Below, piece after piece: positions 20,111 through 32,800 of a stretch of DNA of 64,000 bases (the stretch's first letter is position 1; each line of letters starts with the position of its first letter). Below the pieces are notes generated by a model. The model saw nothing but the letters and a program-made list of their open reading frames with translations. It was not told where the DNA came from and made no database searches. This DNA comes from Onthophagus taurus (Eukaryota > Arthropoda > Insecta > Coleoptera > Scarabaeidae). The stretch covers positions 9,617,501 to 9,681,500 of the forward strand of contig NC_091970.1 of the NCBI RefSeq assembly GCF_036711975.1, in the 5' to 3' direction. A program made the position numbers and the translations under genes.

Positions 20111-20394
20111 AAGTGAGGGTTATAAACCGACAAAAACTTCTTCCTTGCTATTTATTAATGTATATGGGAGTCATATATCGCACAACATAGAAAACATTAT
20201 ACAAAAACCCAATTAATATGATCAATGCTTACTTACTGTTGGTTTTATGGTTGGTTCCTTTTTGACAGTAAGCACCCCCAGGCCCCAGGGATCTTTGATA
20301 GGAGAAGTTGGGACTGATTTTTTTTTGAGGTTATGTCATAATAAAAACGTCAAAAAAATGTATTTTTTAAACCATAGAAAAATTTATATATATT
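20111..20394. other. Spacer with part of a promoter-cassette start region
   Basis: AGGGATCTTTGATAGGAGAA and GGGACTGATT at 20287-20320 repeat a motif seen again at 21288-21315 beside cassette copy 3. Otherwise nothing is recognised. Confidence 0.5.
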
Positions 20395-21895
20395 ATATAA
20401 AGTTTTGCTCCATCTTTATTGGTTTTAGAATCATAATAGATTTTAGTATTCAAAAATTATAATTTTTACGTTTTCAACATCTTTGGCATATTATAATAGG
20501 GAAACTAATAGAGCTAGAATAAAATCGATTTAGAAACATATCTTTTAGGATTTATAATAAACAAAATTTATTAATAAAATTTTGCCCTATGATTTTAAGT
20601 TTAAGAATTATGACAGATTTTAGTCATCAAATCGTTAATTTTTTTGTTTTCAGCTTCTTACGTATGTAATGTGTTTAATTTATGTACATAACCTCAATAA
20701 TCAATTAAAAAATTATTTAGAGGTTATGTTAACTGTCAAAAGTTAATAAATCTAGGTTTTTAAACAAATACTACAACAAATTAAGTGTTTATAACAAAAT
20801 AAGTAATTTCTCCTTTTAATAAAGCTTCAACAATATAACCTCAATTCAGTTGACAGTTAATTTTTATTTGCTCATAATTCTCTCAAAACTGTTAATATCC
20901 ATTCTAAACCATCCAAAATGGGAAAATCAGTGCCAGTTACATCTAATTTATTAGATTTTGAACGATTTTGACTTTAAAAATTTGATTTAAATTTGTTAGG
21001 TTGAAACTTCTTTTGTGGTTGGAGAATCTTGAAACCTCCAATGGACAGCTATAATAGAAACTCATATGCATCAAATACGCAGTTTCATCCAAATTAGTGA
21101 AGAATTAAAGAAGATATGAATAAAATAATGTTGAAATTTTGAGTGGTTCGAAAGAAATCCGTTAGATGGCGTTTTCGTAATTTAGAAAGATTTGAAATTA
21201 TTTTAAGGGAAGAAATTTTTTTGGAGAGGAGGATAAGGGTATATAAGAAGAGGAAAAAGTTGAACCAAGATCAGTCCCAGCCCAGGGATCTTTGATAGGA
21301 GAACATGGGACTGATTATATGTCGAAATCCCACCGTAAGATGGCATTAGCGTCTATACTCAAATAATTTACTTAAACTAACAGTTTTATTATTAATAGTG
21401 GGAATGATGACAGACAGTAATAACAATTATTGCCAGTATCATTCTTTTAATTTAAAAAGTATAGATTCCAATTCGTTTTATATTTTTAAATTTGCCGCTA
21501 ACTTCAACATTTAAAAGTTGAAGTTTGTTCAGAATGACAGATGAAAACGTCTGTAGTATAATAAAGTAATAATGGTAGGATTAAATAATTAGATTATAAT
21601 TGACATTATAGCATTGTTCTATATATCTATCACATGTCATATGATGCAGTGATATTCAAATGTGACGGAATTATTTGACCGGTGTAATAGGTAATTACAT
21701 CTGAGGAATTCCCAACCAGTTGGAACGTTAATTGGAGCCACATAGCGGTGGAAAACCACTTTCCAAACAGTTATTTTGTGGTTGGAGCTTTTATATATAA
21801 ACCCAATCCACCTGTATTCTAGTGGTTCGGTTCTTAGCTGAATAATTCCAAAATATCCACAACAGATGGCGCCACATGCGTTCAATTTTTAGTAC
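20395..21895. repeat. Inverted duplication, right arm (B')
   Basis: Reverse complement of 14812-16390. It contains promoter-like cassette copy 3 on the plus strand (TATATAAGAAGAGG near 21241, TCAGTCCC near 21273) and an AACAGATGGCGCCAC near-CTCF match near 21860. It lacks the 40-bp palindrome present in the left arm. An apparent minus-strand reading frame at 21637-21885 matches no family I know and lies in repeat. Confidence 0.85.
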
Positions 21896-22556
21896 GAAGT
21901 TTTTGTTTAAAGAGTTGCATTTCTACGAAGCTATTTTCTATGATCAGTCCAATTTGTACTAAAATCGACCAGTTTCGTTTGCTTAATGCTTGAACGATTT
22001 AAATAACGTCTTCTGTTTGGTTAAATTCTTCAACTTGAAATTCGTAATTTAAATTTCTCCGGTATGAGCCAACTTTGAAATGACAAATGTCACCAATTAA
22101 ATTTTATTAAAAATTATTGAAATTATTATATTAATAATATTTATGTATGAAACGTTGTAGTGTTGTTGCAATAACTTTGTTTGTGCTGATTTCGGGACAT
22201 TTTCTTTTAGATTTCAACGACCAGCTTCAAAAATATATTCAAATATGTAATTTTCGTGAAATTCTTCATTAAAACTCCCATACGATGGATGGTTTTCGTT
22301 GCTGACATGCTAAGATTATCGTTTGCAATAGTTTCAATCGGACAAACATGAATTATAATAAGAAATTAATAAAAAATGAAATGTGGGGTTATGTCACTGT
22401 CAAAATTCTACAAATTTGCTTCGTTTTAACTTTACGTGGATTAAATACAATAAAAAACTTAAAACGGTCAACAATACATGGTGAATTGTATCATATTTAT
22501 AACATTTTATTAATACAAAATAAATAATGTAAAATTTAAAAAAAAAATTTTAAAAT
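21896..22556. other. Spacer and SNAPC3 3' flank
   Basis: AT-rich DNA with no recognised feature except minus-strand poly(A) signals for SNAPC3. One AATAAA overlaps its stop codon and another lies at 22511-22506. Confidence 0.5.
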
Positions 22557-23684
22557 TTATTGTTGAATTAATATCTTCTTTTGCGGATACAATTTAAAAT
22601 CACCAATTTTCTCACCATCCTTATAATTATAAGAAATTAAACAATCCTGGCAAAAATAAGTTACATTATGAATTAGGCGATTATTATTGGTACAAATCCA
22701 TTTAGCAGAGACCTTTTTGCATATGTTACAATTCTTTAACATGTACCCATTAATAGTTTTATAATACGGATAATCATCCCTACACAAAGAGTGACATTTT
22801 TTAACCAACTGCACATCAGAAAACACAAAAAGATGCTCACAATTTCCATTGTGTTGATACAAATATGGATAACCTAAACGAAAGTTTAAATCGCGGAGTT
22901 TCACGCTCATATCATCTGTTGTAAAGTTTAATTTTAATTTGTTATCTTCGTTCCATTTTTTTACAACAACTGAGTAATCAATTGAATCAGTATTAGGCAT
23001 ATCAACGTATAATTTATCATCAATACATATTAAAGAAGACCCATTTTGGATTGTCTCATCATCTTTGTTGGACTCATAAATATCATTAACTTCTTTGCTG
23101 AATTCGTTGTGATCACAAATAATCTTATTTTTTAAGTCTTTTAAGCTTTGAGAGCCTAAAGCGATTAATTCATGACACGATTTAATAAAACCAATGCAAT
23201 AATTCCTTTTTGAGAGCATCCCAATATGGCCTGTGTACGGCTGGTGAACATTTACGGTTATTATTACATCCGAACCGGGTTCAAAATCAATTGACTCATT
23301 AAAATCTTGTAATAAATTTATGTGCTTGGGTTCTGTTGATGAAACATTATTGTATTTATTTTCCCAGGATATTTTCGCTTGAATCGTGTGCAATTTTTTC
23401 GCATCTTCTGGTAAATCTTTATGGCTGTTTTTATAAAATTTCTCCATTTCACTTGGTTCAAATTCATGGTGTACCGTTAAATTATCTACATTACAAATTG
23501 TTGTAAGTTTTTCAAAGTCTTCTGATAAGATATCTCCAAAAAGTTTTTCGTGGGTTTCTTGGAGAGTTGCCCTAATTGGGGAAGAATAATCGTTGGAAAA
23601 TTCTTGGAAATGTTCTTTTAAATATGTTAATTTTTCTGTGCACATAAACGTATTTGGTGGATAAATTGATTCCATTTTAATCAA
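22557..23684 (-). CDS. SNAPC3: SNAPC3 (SNAP50), snRNA-activating protein complex subunit 3
   Basis: Intronless, 375 residues (human 411). The diagnostic C-terminal half is intact: FRLGYPYLYQHNGNCEHLFV near 268, then FSDVQL, and a cysteine-rich block with C319/C322, C331 and C345/C348. It ends YKDGEKIGDFKLYP, matching the family's GDF-AYP ending. These residues form the zinc-binding DNA-contact module of the complex, which recognises the proximal sequence element of snRNA promoters for RNA polymerases II and III. Two early methionines (M1, M4) could start; the second, before ESIYPP, is equally likely. The 5' end has been copied many times into 23.8-29.7 kb. Loss or gain of residues in the N-terminal half, which is poorly conserved, cannot be judged. 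Confidence 0.93.
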   Translation of the reverse strand: MIKMESIYPPNTFMCTEKLTYLKEHFQEFSNDYSSPIRATLQETHEKLFGDILSEDFEKLTTICNVDNLTVHHEFEPSEMEKFYKNSHKDLPEDAKKLHTIQAKISWENKYNNVSSTEPKHINLLQDFNESIDFEPGSDVIITVNVHQPYTGHIGMLSKRNYCIGFIKSCHELIALGSQSLKDLKNKIICDHNEFSKEVNDIYESNKDDETIQNGSSLICIDDKLYVDMPNTDSIDYSVVVKKWNEDNKLKLNFTTDDMSVKLRDLNFRLGYPYLYQHNGNCEHLFVFSDVQLVKKCHSLCRDDYPYYKTINGYMLKNCNICKKVSAKWICTNNNRLIHNVTYFCQDCLISYNYKDGEKIGDFKLYPQKKILIQQ

Positions 23685-24770
23685 ATTAAACTTTTATTTT
23701 AGGTTATGTCGATTTATTTGACGTTTCTTTGATTTTTAGTTGTCACTTAATAGATGGCGTAACAACGTAGACAAAAAGTTAATTAAAAACCAAAAAATTA
23801 ATTTTTCTCTGTACATAAATATATTTGGTGGATAAATTAATTCCATTTTTAATAAAATTAAACTTTTATTTTAGATTATATTGATTAATAACGAATATTT
23901 TTGTTGTCACTTAATAGATGGCGCAACAACGTAGTTAAAGTCAAAAAGTTAATTAAAAATTTAAAAAAATAATTTTTCTTTGCACATAAATATATTTGGT
24001 GGATAAATTGATCCCATCTTAATAAAATTAATTTATAACCTACATTTAGATTTATTTAATGTTTCTTAAGATTGGGCTTCGTTAGAATATCGATTTGTAG
24101 ATGGCAGTCCTAGTATGAAATGCTATGATGGTTTGGTTGCCTATATTAAGTTAACTATATTTAAATAAATAATTGTTACAAATCGATAAAATTAGTCTTT
24201 TTTATGAATTGAACCTCAAAAAATTAATGTTCCTATAAAATTTCTCCATTCCACTTGGTTTAAATTCATGCTGTACCGCTAAATTATCGACGTTACAAAT
24301 TGTTCATTGGATGAGATATCCCCAAAAAGTTTTTCGTGGCTTTCTTGGAGGGTTGCTCCAATTGGAGAAGAATAATCGTTGGAAAATTCTTGAAAATGTA
24401 TTTGGTGGATAAACTGATTCCATTTTAATCAAATTAAACGTTTATTTTAGGTTATGTTGATTAATTTGACGTTTCTATGATTTTTAACGATTACTTTTAG
24501 TTGTCACTTCATAGATGGCGTAACAACGTAGTCAAAAACATAAATATAAATATATTTGAACATAAATATATTTGGTGGATAAACTGATTCCATTTTAATC
24601 AAATGAAACGTTTATTTTAAGTTATGTTAATTAATTTGATGTTTCTTTGATTTTTAACGATTACTTTTAGTTGTCACTTCATAGATGGCGTAACAACATA
24701 GTCAAAAACATAAATATAAATATATTTGGTGGATAAATTAATTCAATTTTAATAAAATTACGCTTTTATT
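23685..24770. repeat. Tandem copies of the SNAPC3 start-and-promoter segment
   Basis: A ~130-165-bp unit recurs, running from TTTGGTGGATAAATTGATTCC (the minus-strand start codons of SNAPC3) through TTTTAGGTTATGT and TTTGACGTTTCTTTGATTTTTA to AATAGATGGCG(C/T)AACAACG. Copies begin near 23646 (the gene itself), 23815, 23990, 24400, 24560 and 24715. Each copy thus carries the gene's presumed core promoter and a CTCF-core-like AGATGGCG. Confidence 0.88.
24234..24432 (-). pseudogene. Truncated SNAPC3 5' copy
   Basis: The sequence repeats SNAPC3 codons from the start through about residue 86, with an internal deletion of roughly 20 codons and several substitutions (e.g. the GEIFFRKSYES-type codons for LFGDIL.. 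are shifted). It sits in the promoter-repeat array and shows that duplicated units originally included coding sequence. Confidence 0.85.
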
Positions 24771-27700
24771 TACACCGACAGAAACACAAATGAATATCCC
24801 TACCATGATGGAAAGATCGTGACAGAAAATCAAGAAGGGGACAGAGTTCGTCTGACTCACAATCGATCGTGCTCCCCATATCACCAATTTTGTGAAAAAA
24901 CAAAGAAAACAACAAATAACACTTCTTTCAAAAGTATAGCTGCCCAAATCCCCAATTTGAACAATTTCGCTACGTTGTAGGTGGTTTGTTTTGAACATCG
25001 TTAGATGCAATTTTATACGATTTTGAACAAATTGGAAATGATATAAATCATTTTGCATTAATTTAGACAAGTTTTTAAACATTATCAATCAATTTTCAAT
25101 CATCTTAAACAATTATGAATTGTTCTAGATTTGTTTTAAACATCGTTAGATGCAGTTTTATACGATTTTGAACAACTTGTATTGAAAATACATCATTTTG
25201 AACAACTTTGCAATGTTATAGACTTATTTTGAACATCGTTAGATACAGTTTCATATGATTTTGTACAAATTGGAAATGCAATAAATCCTTTTGCAATAAT
25301 TTAGACAAGTTTTTAAACATTACTAACCACTTTTCAATCATTTTGAAGAATTTTACATTGTTATAGGTTTGTTTTGAATATTGTTAGATGCAGTTTAATA
25401 TAATTTTGAACAACTTGGAATGGATATAAATAATTTTGACAAGTTTTCAAACATCAGTAACCAAATTTCAATAATTTTGAATAGTTTTGCTACAGTGTAG
25501 GCTTGTTTTAAACATCGTTAGATGAAGTTTTATACGATTTTGAACAAATTGGAAATGATATAAATCATTTTGCATTAATTTAAACAAGTTTTTAAACATT
25601 ATCAATCAATTTTCACCCATCTTAAACAATTATGAATTGTTCTAGATTTGTTTTAAACATCGTTAGATGCAGTTTTATACGATTTTGAACAACTTGTATT
25701 GAAAATACATCATTTTGAACAACTTTGCAATGTTATAGACTTATTTTGAACATCGTTAGATGCAGTTTCATATGATTTTGTACAAATTGGAAATGCAATA
25801 AATCATTTTGCAATAATTTAGACAAGTTTTTAAACATTACTAACCACTTTTCAATCATTTTGAAGAATTTTACATTGTTATAGGTTTGTTTTGAATATTG
25901 TTAGATGCAGTTTAATATAATTTTGAACAACTTGGAATGGATATAAATAATTTTGACAAGTTTTCAAACATCAGTAACCCAATTTCAATAATTTTGAATA
26001 GTTTTGCTACAGTGTAGGCTTGTTTTAAACATCGTTAGATGCAGTTTTATACGATTTTGAACAAATTGGAAATGATATAAATCATTTTACATTAATTTAG
26101 ACAAGTTTTTAAACATTATCAATCAATTTTCACCCATCTTAAACAATTATGAATTGTTGTAGATTTGTTTTAAACATCGTTAGATGCAGTTTTATACGAT
26201 TTTGAACTTGTATTGAAAATACATCATTTTGAACAACTTTGCAATGTTATAGACTTATTTTGAACATCGTTAGATGCAGTTTCATATGATTTTGTACAAA
26301 TTGGAAATGCAATAAATCCTTTTGCAATAATTTAGACAAGTTTTTAAACATTACTAACCACTTTTCAATCATTTTGAAGAATTTTACATTGTTATAGGTT
26401 TGTTTTGAATATTGTTAGATGCAGTTTAATATAATTTTGAATAACTTGGAATGGATATAAATAATTTTGACAAGTTTTCAAACATCAGTAACCAAATTTC
26501 AATAATTTTGAATAGTTTTGCTACAGTGTAGGCTTGTTTTAAACATCGTTAGATGCAGTTTTATACGATTTTGAACAAATTGGAAATGATATAAATCATT
26601 TTGCATTAATTTAGACAAGTTTTTAAACATTATCAATCAATTTTCAATCATCTTAAACAATTATGAATTGTTGTAGATTTGTTTTAAACATCGTTAGATG
26701 CAGTTTTATACGATTTTGAACAACTTGTATTGAAAATACATCATTTTGAACAACTTTGCAATGTTATAGACTTATTTTGAACATCGTTAGATGCAGTTTC
26801 ATATGATTTTGTACAAATTGGAAATGCAATAAATCATTTTGCAATAATTTAGACAAGTCTTTAAACATTACTAACCAATTTTCAATCATTTTGAAGAATT
26901 TTACATTGTTATAGGTTTGTTTTGAATATTGTTAGATGCAGTTTAATATAATTTTGAACAACTTGGAATGAATATAAATAATTTTGACAAGTTTTCAAAC
27001 ATCAGTAACTAAATTTCAATAATTTTGAATAGTTTTGCTACAGTGTAGGCTTGTTTTGAACATCGTTAGATGCAGTTTTATACGATTTTGAACAAATTGG
27101 AAATGATATAAATCATTTTGCATTAATTTAGACAAGTTTTTAAACATTATCAATCAATTTTCAATCATCTTAAACAATTATGAATTGTTGTAGATTTGTT
27201 TTAAACATCGTTAGATGCAGTTTTATACGATTTTGAACAACTTGTATTGAAAATACATCCTTTTGAACAACTTTGCAATGTTATAGACTTATTTTGAACA
27301 TCATTAGATGCAGTTTTATATGATTTTGTACAAATTGGAAATGCAATAAATCATTTTGCAATAATTTAGACAAGTTTTTAAACATTACTAACCAATTTTC
27401 AATCATTTTGAAGAAGCTCTAATAATTTTGAACAACTTGGAATGGATATAAATCATTTGGACAAGCTTCCAAACATTATCAATCAGTTTTCAATTAGTTT
27501 GAACAATTTCGTAACCTTCTAGGTTTGTTTTGAACAACGTTAGATGCAGGTTTATATGATTTTGAAGAACTTGGTATGGATATAAATCATTTTGACAAGT
27601 TTCCAAACATCACCAACAAAATTTCGGTCATTTTGAATAGTTTTGTAATGTTATAGGTTTGCTTTAAACATCGTTAGATGCAGTTCTATACACTTTTGAA

Positions 27701-28740
27701 TAACTTGGAATGGATATAAATTATTTTGGCAAGTTTTCAAACATCACCAACCAAATTTCAGTCATTTTAAATACTCTTGCAACGTTGTAGGTTTGTTTTA
27801 AACATTGTTAGATGCAGTTTTATACGACATTGAACAACTTGAAATGGATATAAATCATTATGCAATCATTTTAAGAAGTTTCAAAACTTTATCAATCAAT
27901 TTTCAATTAATTTGAACAATTTCGCTGCGTTGTAGGTTAGTTTTGAACATCGTTAGATGCAGGTTTATATGATTTTGAACAACTTGGAATGGATATAAAT
28001 CATTTTGACAAGTTTTCAAACATCAGCAACAAAATATCAATGATTTTGAATAGTTTTGCAAGAGTGTGGGCTTGTTTTAAACATCATTAGATGCAGTTTT
28101 ATACGATTTTGGACAACTTAGAATGGATATAAATCATTTTGACAAGTTTTCAAACATCAGCAACAAAATGTCAATGATTTTGAATAGTTTTGCAAAAGTG
28201 TGGGCTTGTTTTAAACATCATTAGATGCAGTTTTATACGATTTTGAACAACTTAGAATGGATATAAATCATTTTGACAAGCTTCCAAACATTATAAATTA
28301 ATTTTCAATTAATTTGAACAATTTCGCTGCGTTGTAGGTTTGTTTTGAACATCGTTAGATGCAGGTTTATATGATTTTGAACAACTTGGAATGGATATAA
28401 ATCATTTTGACAAGTTTTCAAACATCAGCAACAAAATGTCAATGATTTTGAATAGTTTTGCAAGAGTGTGGGCTTGTTTTAAACATCATTAGATGCAGTT
28501 TTATACGATTTTGGACAACTTAGAATGGATATAAATCATTTTGACAAGCTTCCAAACATTATAAATTAATTTTCAATTAATTTGAACAATTTCGCTGCGT
28601 TGTAGATTTGTTTTGAACATCGTTAGATGCAGGTTTATATGATTTTGAACAACTTGGTATGGATATAAATCATTTTGACAAGTTTTCAAACAACACCAAC
28701 CAAATTTCAATCATTTTGGATAGTTTTGCAACGATGTAGG
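24771..28740. repeat. 4-kb satellite with ~517-bp higher-order repeat
   Basis: The base module contains AACATCGTTAGATGCAG .. ATACGATTTTGAACAA .. AAATCATTTTG .. GACAAGTTTTAAACA and is about 95-150 bp long. Four different modules form a higher-order unit marked by GCTACAGTGTAGGCTTG at 25489, 26006, 26520 and 27037 (periods 517, 514, 517). After 27420 the order changes to simpler ~135-150-bp modules. The first ~190 bp (24771-24960) are not repeat-like and hold no recognisable gene. Confidence 0.93.
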
Positions 28741-29740
28741 CTTGATTCATTTAATGTTTCTTTGATTGTTAACGATTACTTTTAGTTGTCACTTAATAGA
28801 TGGCGCAACAACGTAGTTAAAAATAAAGTCCCTAGATTTACAAAGTACCGCGGTTCATGAAGCCTGTTTTCGAGCCAAAATGGCGGTTTGACAGCTTGTC
28901 ACTGCATTTCACCACTTATTTACATAAATATTGCCGTCTTGTTGCCTTTGGGGTTGCAAAAATGGTAGTAAGGAAGGACTTTCGACTCTTCAGAGTACCA
29001 CGAGAAAAAATGAAAGGAAATTTGGCGTAATGTTATCAATAAAATGACATAGTTTTAAATTTCCCGCTTGACTTTCGGGCCAAAATGGCGGCAAACCGCG
29101 GTACTTTGTAAATCTAGGGACTTTAGTTAAAAATAAATGTTTATTTTGATATATTAATTTTTTTTGTGGACATCAATATATTTGATGGATAAATTGATTC
29201 CATTTTAATTAAATTAAACATTCATTTTAGGTGATATTAATTAATTTGACGTTTCTTTGATTTTTAACGATTACTTTTAGTTGTCACTTAATAGATGGCG
29301 TAACAAGGTAGTTAAAAAGTTTTTCGGAAAAAATAAATGTTTATTTAGATATATTAATGTTTTTGTCGACATATATATATTCGATGGATAAATTGAGTCA
29401 ATTTTAATAAAATTAAAGTTTTATTTTTGTTTATGTTGATTAATTTGACGTTTCTTTGATTTTTAACGATTACTTTTAGTTGTCACTTAATAGATGGCGC
29501 AATAACGCAATCAAAAAGTTCCTCGGAAAAAATAAATGTTTATTTAAATATATTAATTTTTTTGTGAAAATTAACATAAATATATTTGGTGGATAAATTG
29601 ATTCGATTTTAATAAAATTAATTTATAACCTAAATTTAGATTTAAGTTGATTGATTTGTGTCAAGATTTTGTCGCCCTCTACAATACCGACTTTTAATTG
29701 TCACTTAATAGATGGCGTAACAATGTAATCACAAGACTGG
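28741..29740. repeat. Further SNAPC3 5'-derived repeats upstream of VhaSFD
   Basis: Units resume after the satellite, near 28745 (interrupted at 28825-29124), 29160, 29370 and 29570. Each has TTTGACGTTTCTTTGATTTTTAACG, TTAGTTGTCACTTAATAGATGGCG and GGTGGATAAATTGA-type blocks. The last unit ends about 100 bp before the VhaSFD start codon. Confidence 0.85.
28825..29124. mobile_element. 300-bp P-element-like MITE with 31-bp perfect terminal inverted repeats
   Basis: Both ends carry the same 31-bp terminal repeat, starting AAAGTCCCTAGATTTACAAA and ending CCGCGGTT, with no mismatch. AGTTAAAAAT flanks both sides (28815-28824 and 29125-29134), so the target duplication is 8-10 bp depending on where the end is drawn. 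Inside, the plus strand around 28940-29030 reads CCLWGCKNGSKE in one frame and DFRLFRVPREKMKGN in the next, resembling the start of a THAP domain after a frameshift. P elements have 31-bp termini, 8-bp duplications and a THAP DNA-binding domain. It interrupts a SNAPC3-derived repeat whose other copies show the empty site. Confidence 0.82.
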
Positions 29741-29834
29741 AAAAAAACTTGGACAGGTGACACAGGTGTTGTAAAGGGAGTGAACGAAAAATCGAACAGT
29801 TTTTCCGTGTTACTTTTCCAAAAATCAACTAAGG

Positions 29835-32800
29835 ATGGCTACTACATCCCAAGTGGTCAACGATCCCAAGTTAAAAGAGATCATGACATCTTTAGACGAC
29901 GACAAAATCGGTAAATAACCCACTTAAACCGTTTCAACAAGATTTCGAGCCTAATTTTTAGTTAAACTCGGTGCTATTTAACTTTATGAATAGTTTAAAT
30001 CCTCGCGCGCTTCCTTTTTATAGTCATTTCAACCAATTTCCTGAACATAATCTATATTTAACTGCCCGAAAACGCCTTTTTCTCGTTCACGTGACGAGTT
30101 TAATCAGCTGACCAGTAATAAATCAGTGGCTCTAAACATTTAATTCATATTTTAAGTGAAAAAATGCTGGCTATTTCAGATATGTTAGCCGCCACAAGCG
30201 TTCTACAACAACAAGCGACCGATGTTCGTAGCGAAAAAGTTACATGGCAATCATATCTTCAGTAAGTACCAAAAAAAATTAACCAAAAAGAAATAATAAC
30301 CGATTTTTAGATCCCAAATGATTTCCCAAGATGATTACAAATTCATCGTGGCTTTCGATGTCCAAGACAACGCGAAACGTGAGAATTTATTGCGCGCCGA
30401 CCGGCTACAATGCGCAAGAACGTTTTTAAACCTCCTCGGACATGTTTCTAAAGATAATACTTTAAGATATATCTTAGTATTGATCGATGATATGTTACAA
30501 GTAATTATAATTAATTAATTAATTAACAAAGTTCGAATCTTAATCTTACCTTATTTAGGAGGATCGCACTCGCGTCGAGATTTTCCACGAATACGCCTTA
30601 AAAACGAAAGAATCCGTTTGGTCCCCATTCTTAAATCTTTTAAATCGCCAAGATGGATTCATCACCAATATGACTTCGAGGGTTCGAAATAATCTAATTT
30701 AAAAAAAGAAAAAATTAATAAAGTGAGGTTATGTTTTTTTATTTTATAGGTTATCGCAAAAATCGCGTGTTGGTCCCACACCCCGATGGAGCGCTCCGAT
30801 TTGCAATATTATTTAACTTGGTTAAAAGACCAACTTACCACTCAGGTTAGAAAATTAATAATAATAATTTCGTAAGTATAAATTTTTTTTCAAACGAAAT
30901 TAAGTTAGGTTATGTAACCTAAAATGCAATTTACCGACATCGGTAAAGTAGAAATAGTTTGAAAAAATTTTTTTTATTTATTTATTGTTATAAATTATTT
31001 TGTGCGAGTTTAACTTGGTTAAAAATCAATAATATTTTTTGAATCGAAATTATTTTAGCTTGTGTAACTCAAAATGCAATTTACCGACATCGGTAAAGTA
31101 GGAATCGTTTGAAAAAAAAATTTTTTTTCGCTTTTATGTTTATTTATTATTATAAATTAATTTGTGCGAGTTCAAATTAACCCTCATTATTTGATTAAAT
31201 CCTAATCACCAACCTTAGATACGTGTTGTATGTGTTAATTAAAAAATTAGATTCACCTGTCGTTAACACGTCTTTAAAATGAAAGCTAATTAGATCATTA
31301 GAAAAGCCTTGTTTAGCCGGTGAAGGTTTCTTTGACACTTATAGTTTAATAATCGCGATAAGAAACACTTGGAAAAATTCAAGAATCATCGTGTGGGTTA
31401 AAAATCAAAAAAAAAAAAACGTTAAAAATAAAAAGAAAGTGACGTGAAGTTGTGTTATATGATAACTAACTTCAGGTTTAAAATGTCAACCTCAATTTTG
31501 ACATATTTGTAATCTTCATTAAAAAACCTTTAAAATGAATACAAACACAACAAAATCTAATAAATATAATAAAAAAATCAAAAATTAAATTGCTATCTTC
31601 ATTGTGTTTAATTAATGTTTTTTATTCTAACTTTTTTGTTTTTTGAGATAAGTGCGTCATGTTTGGACTCATTTTAAAGGTTATTTTATAAAGGTTACGA
31701 ATATAATAATAAAAGTAAAGATGATGTTAACACCTGAAAGTTTTTTTCTTAGCCGTGCGTCGAAACTCTTTCAAAAAACACCAAAATTGTTTTTAGGAGC
31801 ACCGCTAAATCTGAATATTTCTAGTTCTAGGTCTAGTGTTAGTTCTAATTTTAATTCAATAAAAACAGGCAACATAGTGATATCTTATGCTACCTACCAC
31901 TAAAAAGATATGTCGCATCTGGGTGACAAAGAATCGAGTGAATAGTCTTCAGCCGGTAGTATTGTAACCTCTAAGCACGTAGTAGTGTTTTGGCAGCAGT
32001 CTTCTGAAAGCATTAAATAGTCTTTGCCAACAATATCTAGCTGCGGAAAACAAATACTACCTATATAATACTAAAAAATGTTTGCAGAAGATAGATATTG
32101 TCCATAAAAGGTTAGTTATTGTTACCAATAGACTACACATTGATTGCAGAATACTAATACTGTTTGTAGAAGACTAAATACTGCCGACAGAAGACTAAAA
32201 ACTCCTTGCGAAAGACTAATACTACCTATACAATTCTGGAAACTGCTTAAAAAGATAGATATTATTTATAAAAGGCTAGGTACTGCTACCAACAGACTAG
32301 AAATTGGTGGCAGAATACTAATGCTGCTTGTAGAAGACTAAATACTACCGACAGAAGACTAAAAACTCCTTGCGAAAGACTAATACTACCTATACAATAC
32401 TAGAAACTGCTTAAAAAGATACATACTGTCTATAAAAGGCTGAGTACTGCTACCAACAGACTAGAAATTGTTTGCAGAATACTAATACTGCTTGTAGAAG
32501 ACTAAATACTGCCGACAGAAGACTAAAAACTTCTTACGGAAGACAAATACTACCTATACAATACTAAAAGATGCTTGCAGAAGATAGATATTGTTTATAG
32601 AAGGTTAGTTATTGCTACCAACAGACTACACATTGATTGCAGAATACTAATACTGCTTGTAGAAGACTAAATACTGCCGACAGAAGACTAAAAACTTTTT
32701 GCAAAGGACTAATACTACCTATACAATACTAGAAACTGTTTAAAAAGATAGATATTGGCTATAAAAGGCTAGGTACTGCTACTAACAGACTAGAAATTGT

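Noticed and set aside
21637-21885. 82-codon minus-strand frame
   Set aside because: Sits in the inverted duplication; the other arm's equivalent frame is disrupted, so it is not under coding constraint.
24738-25088. 116-codon minus-strand frame
   Set aside because: Half of it is satellite, and the rest shows no motif; composition is hydrophobic by AT-richness.
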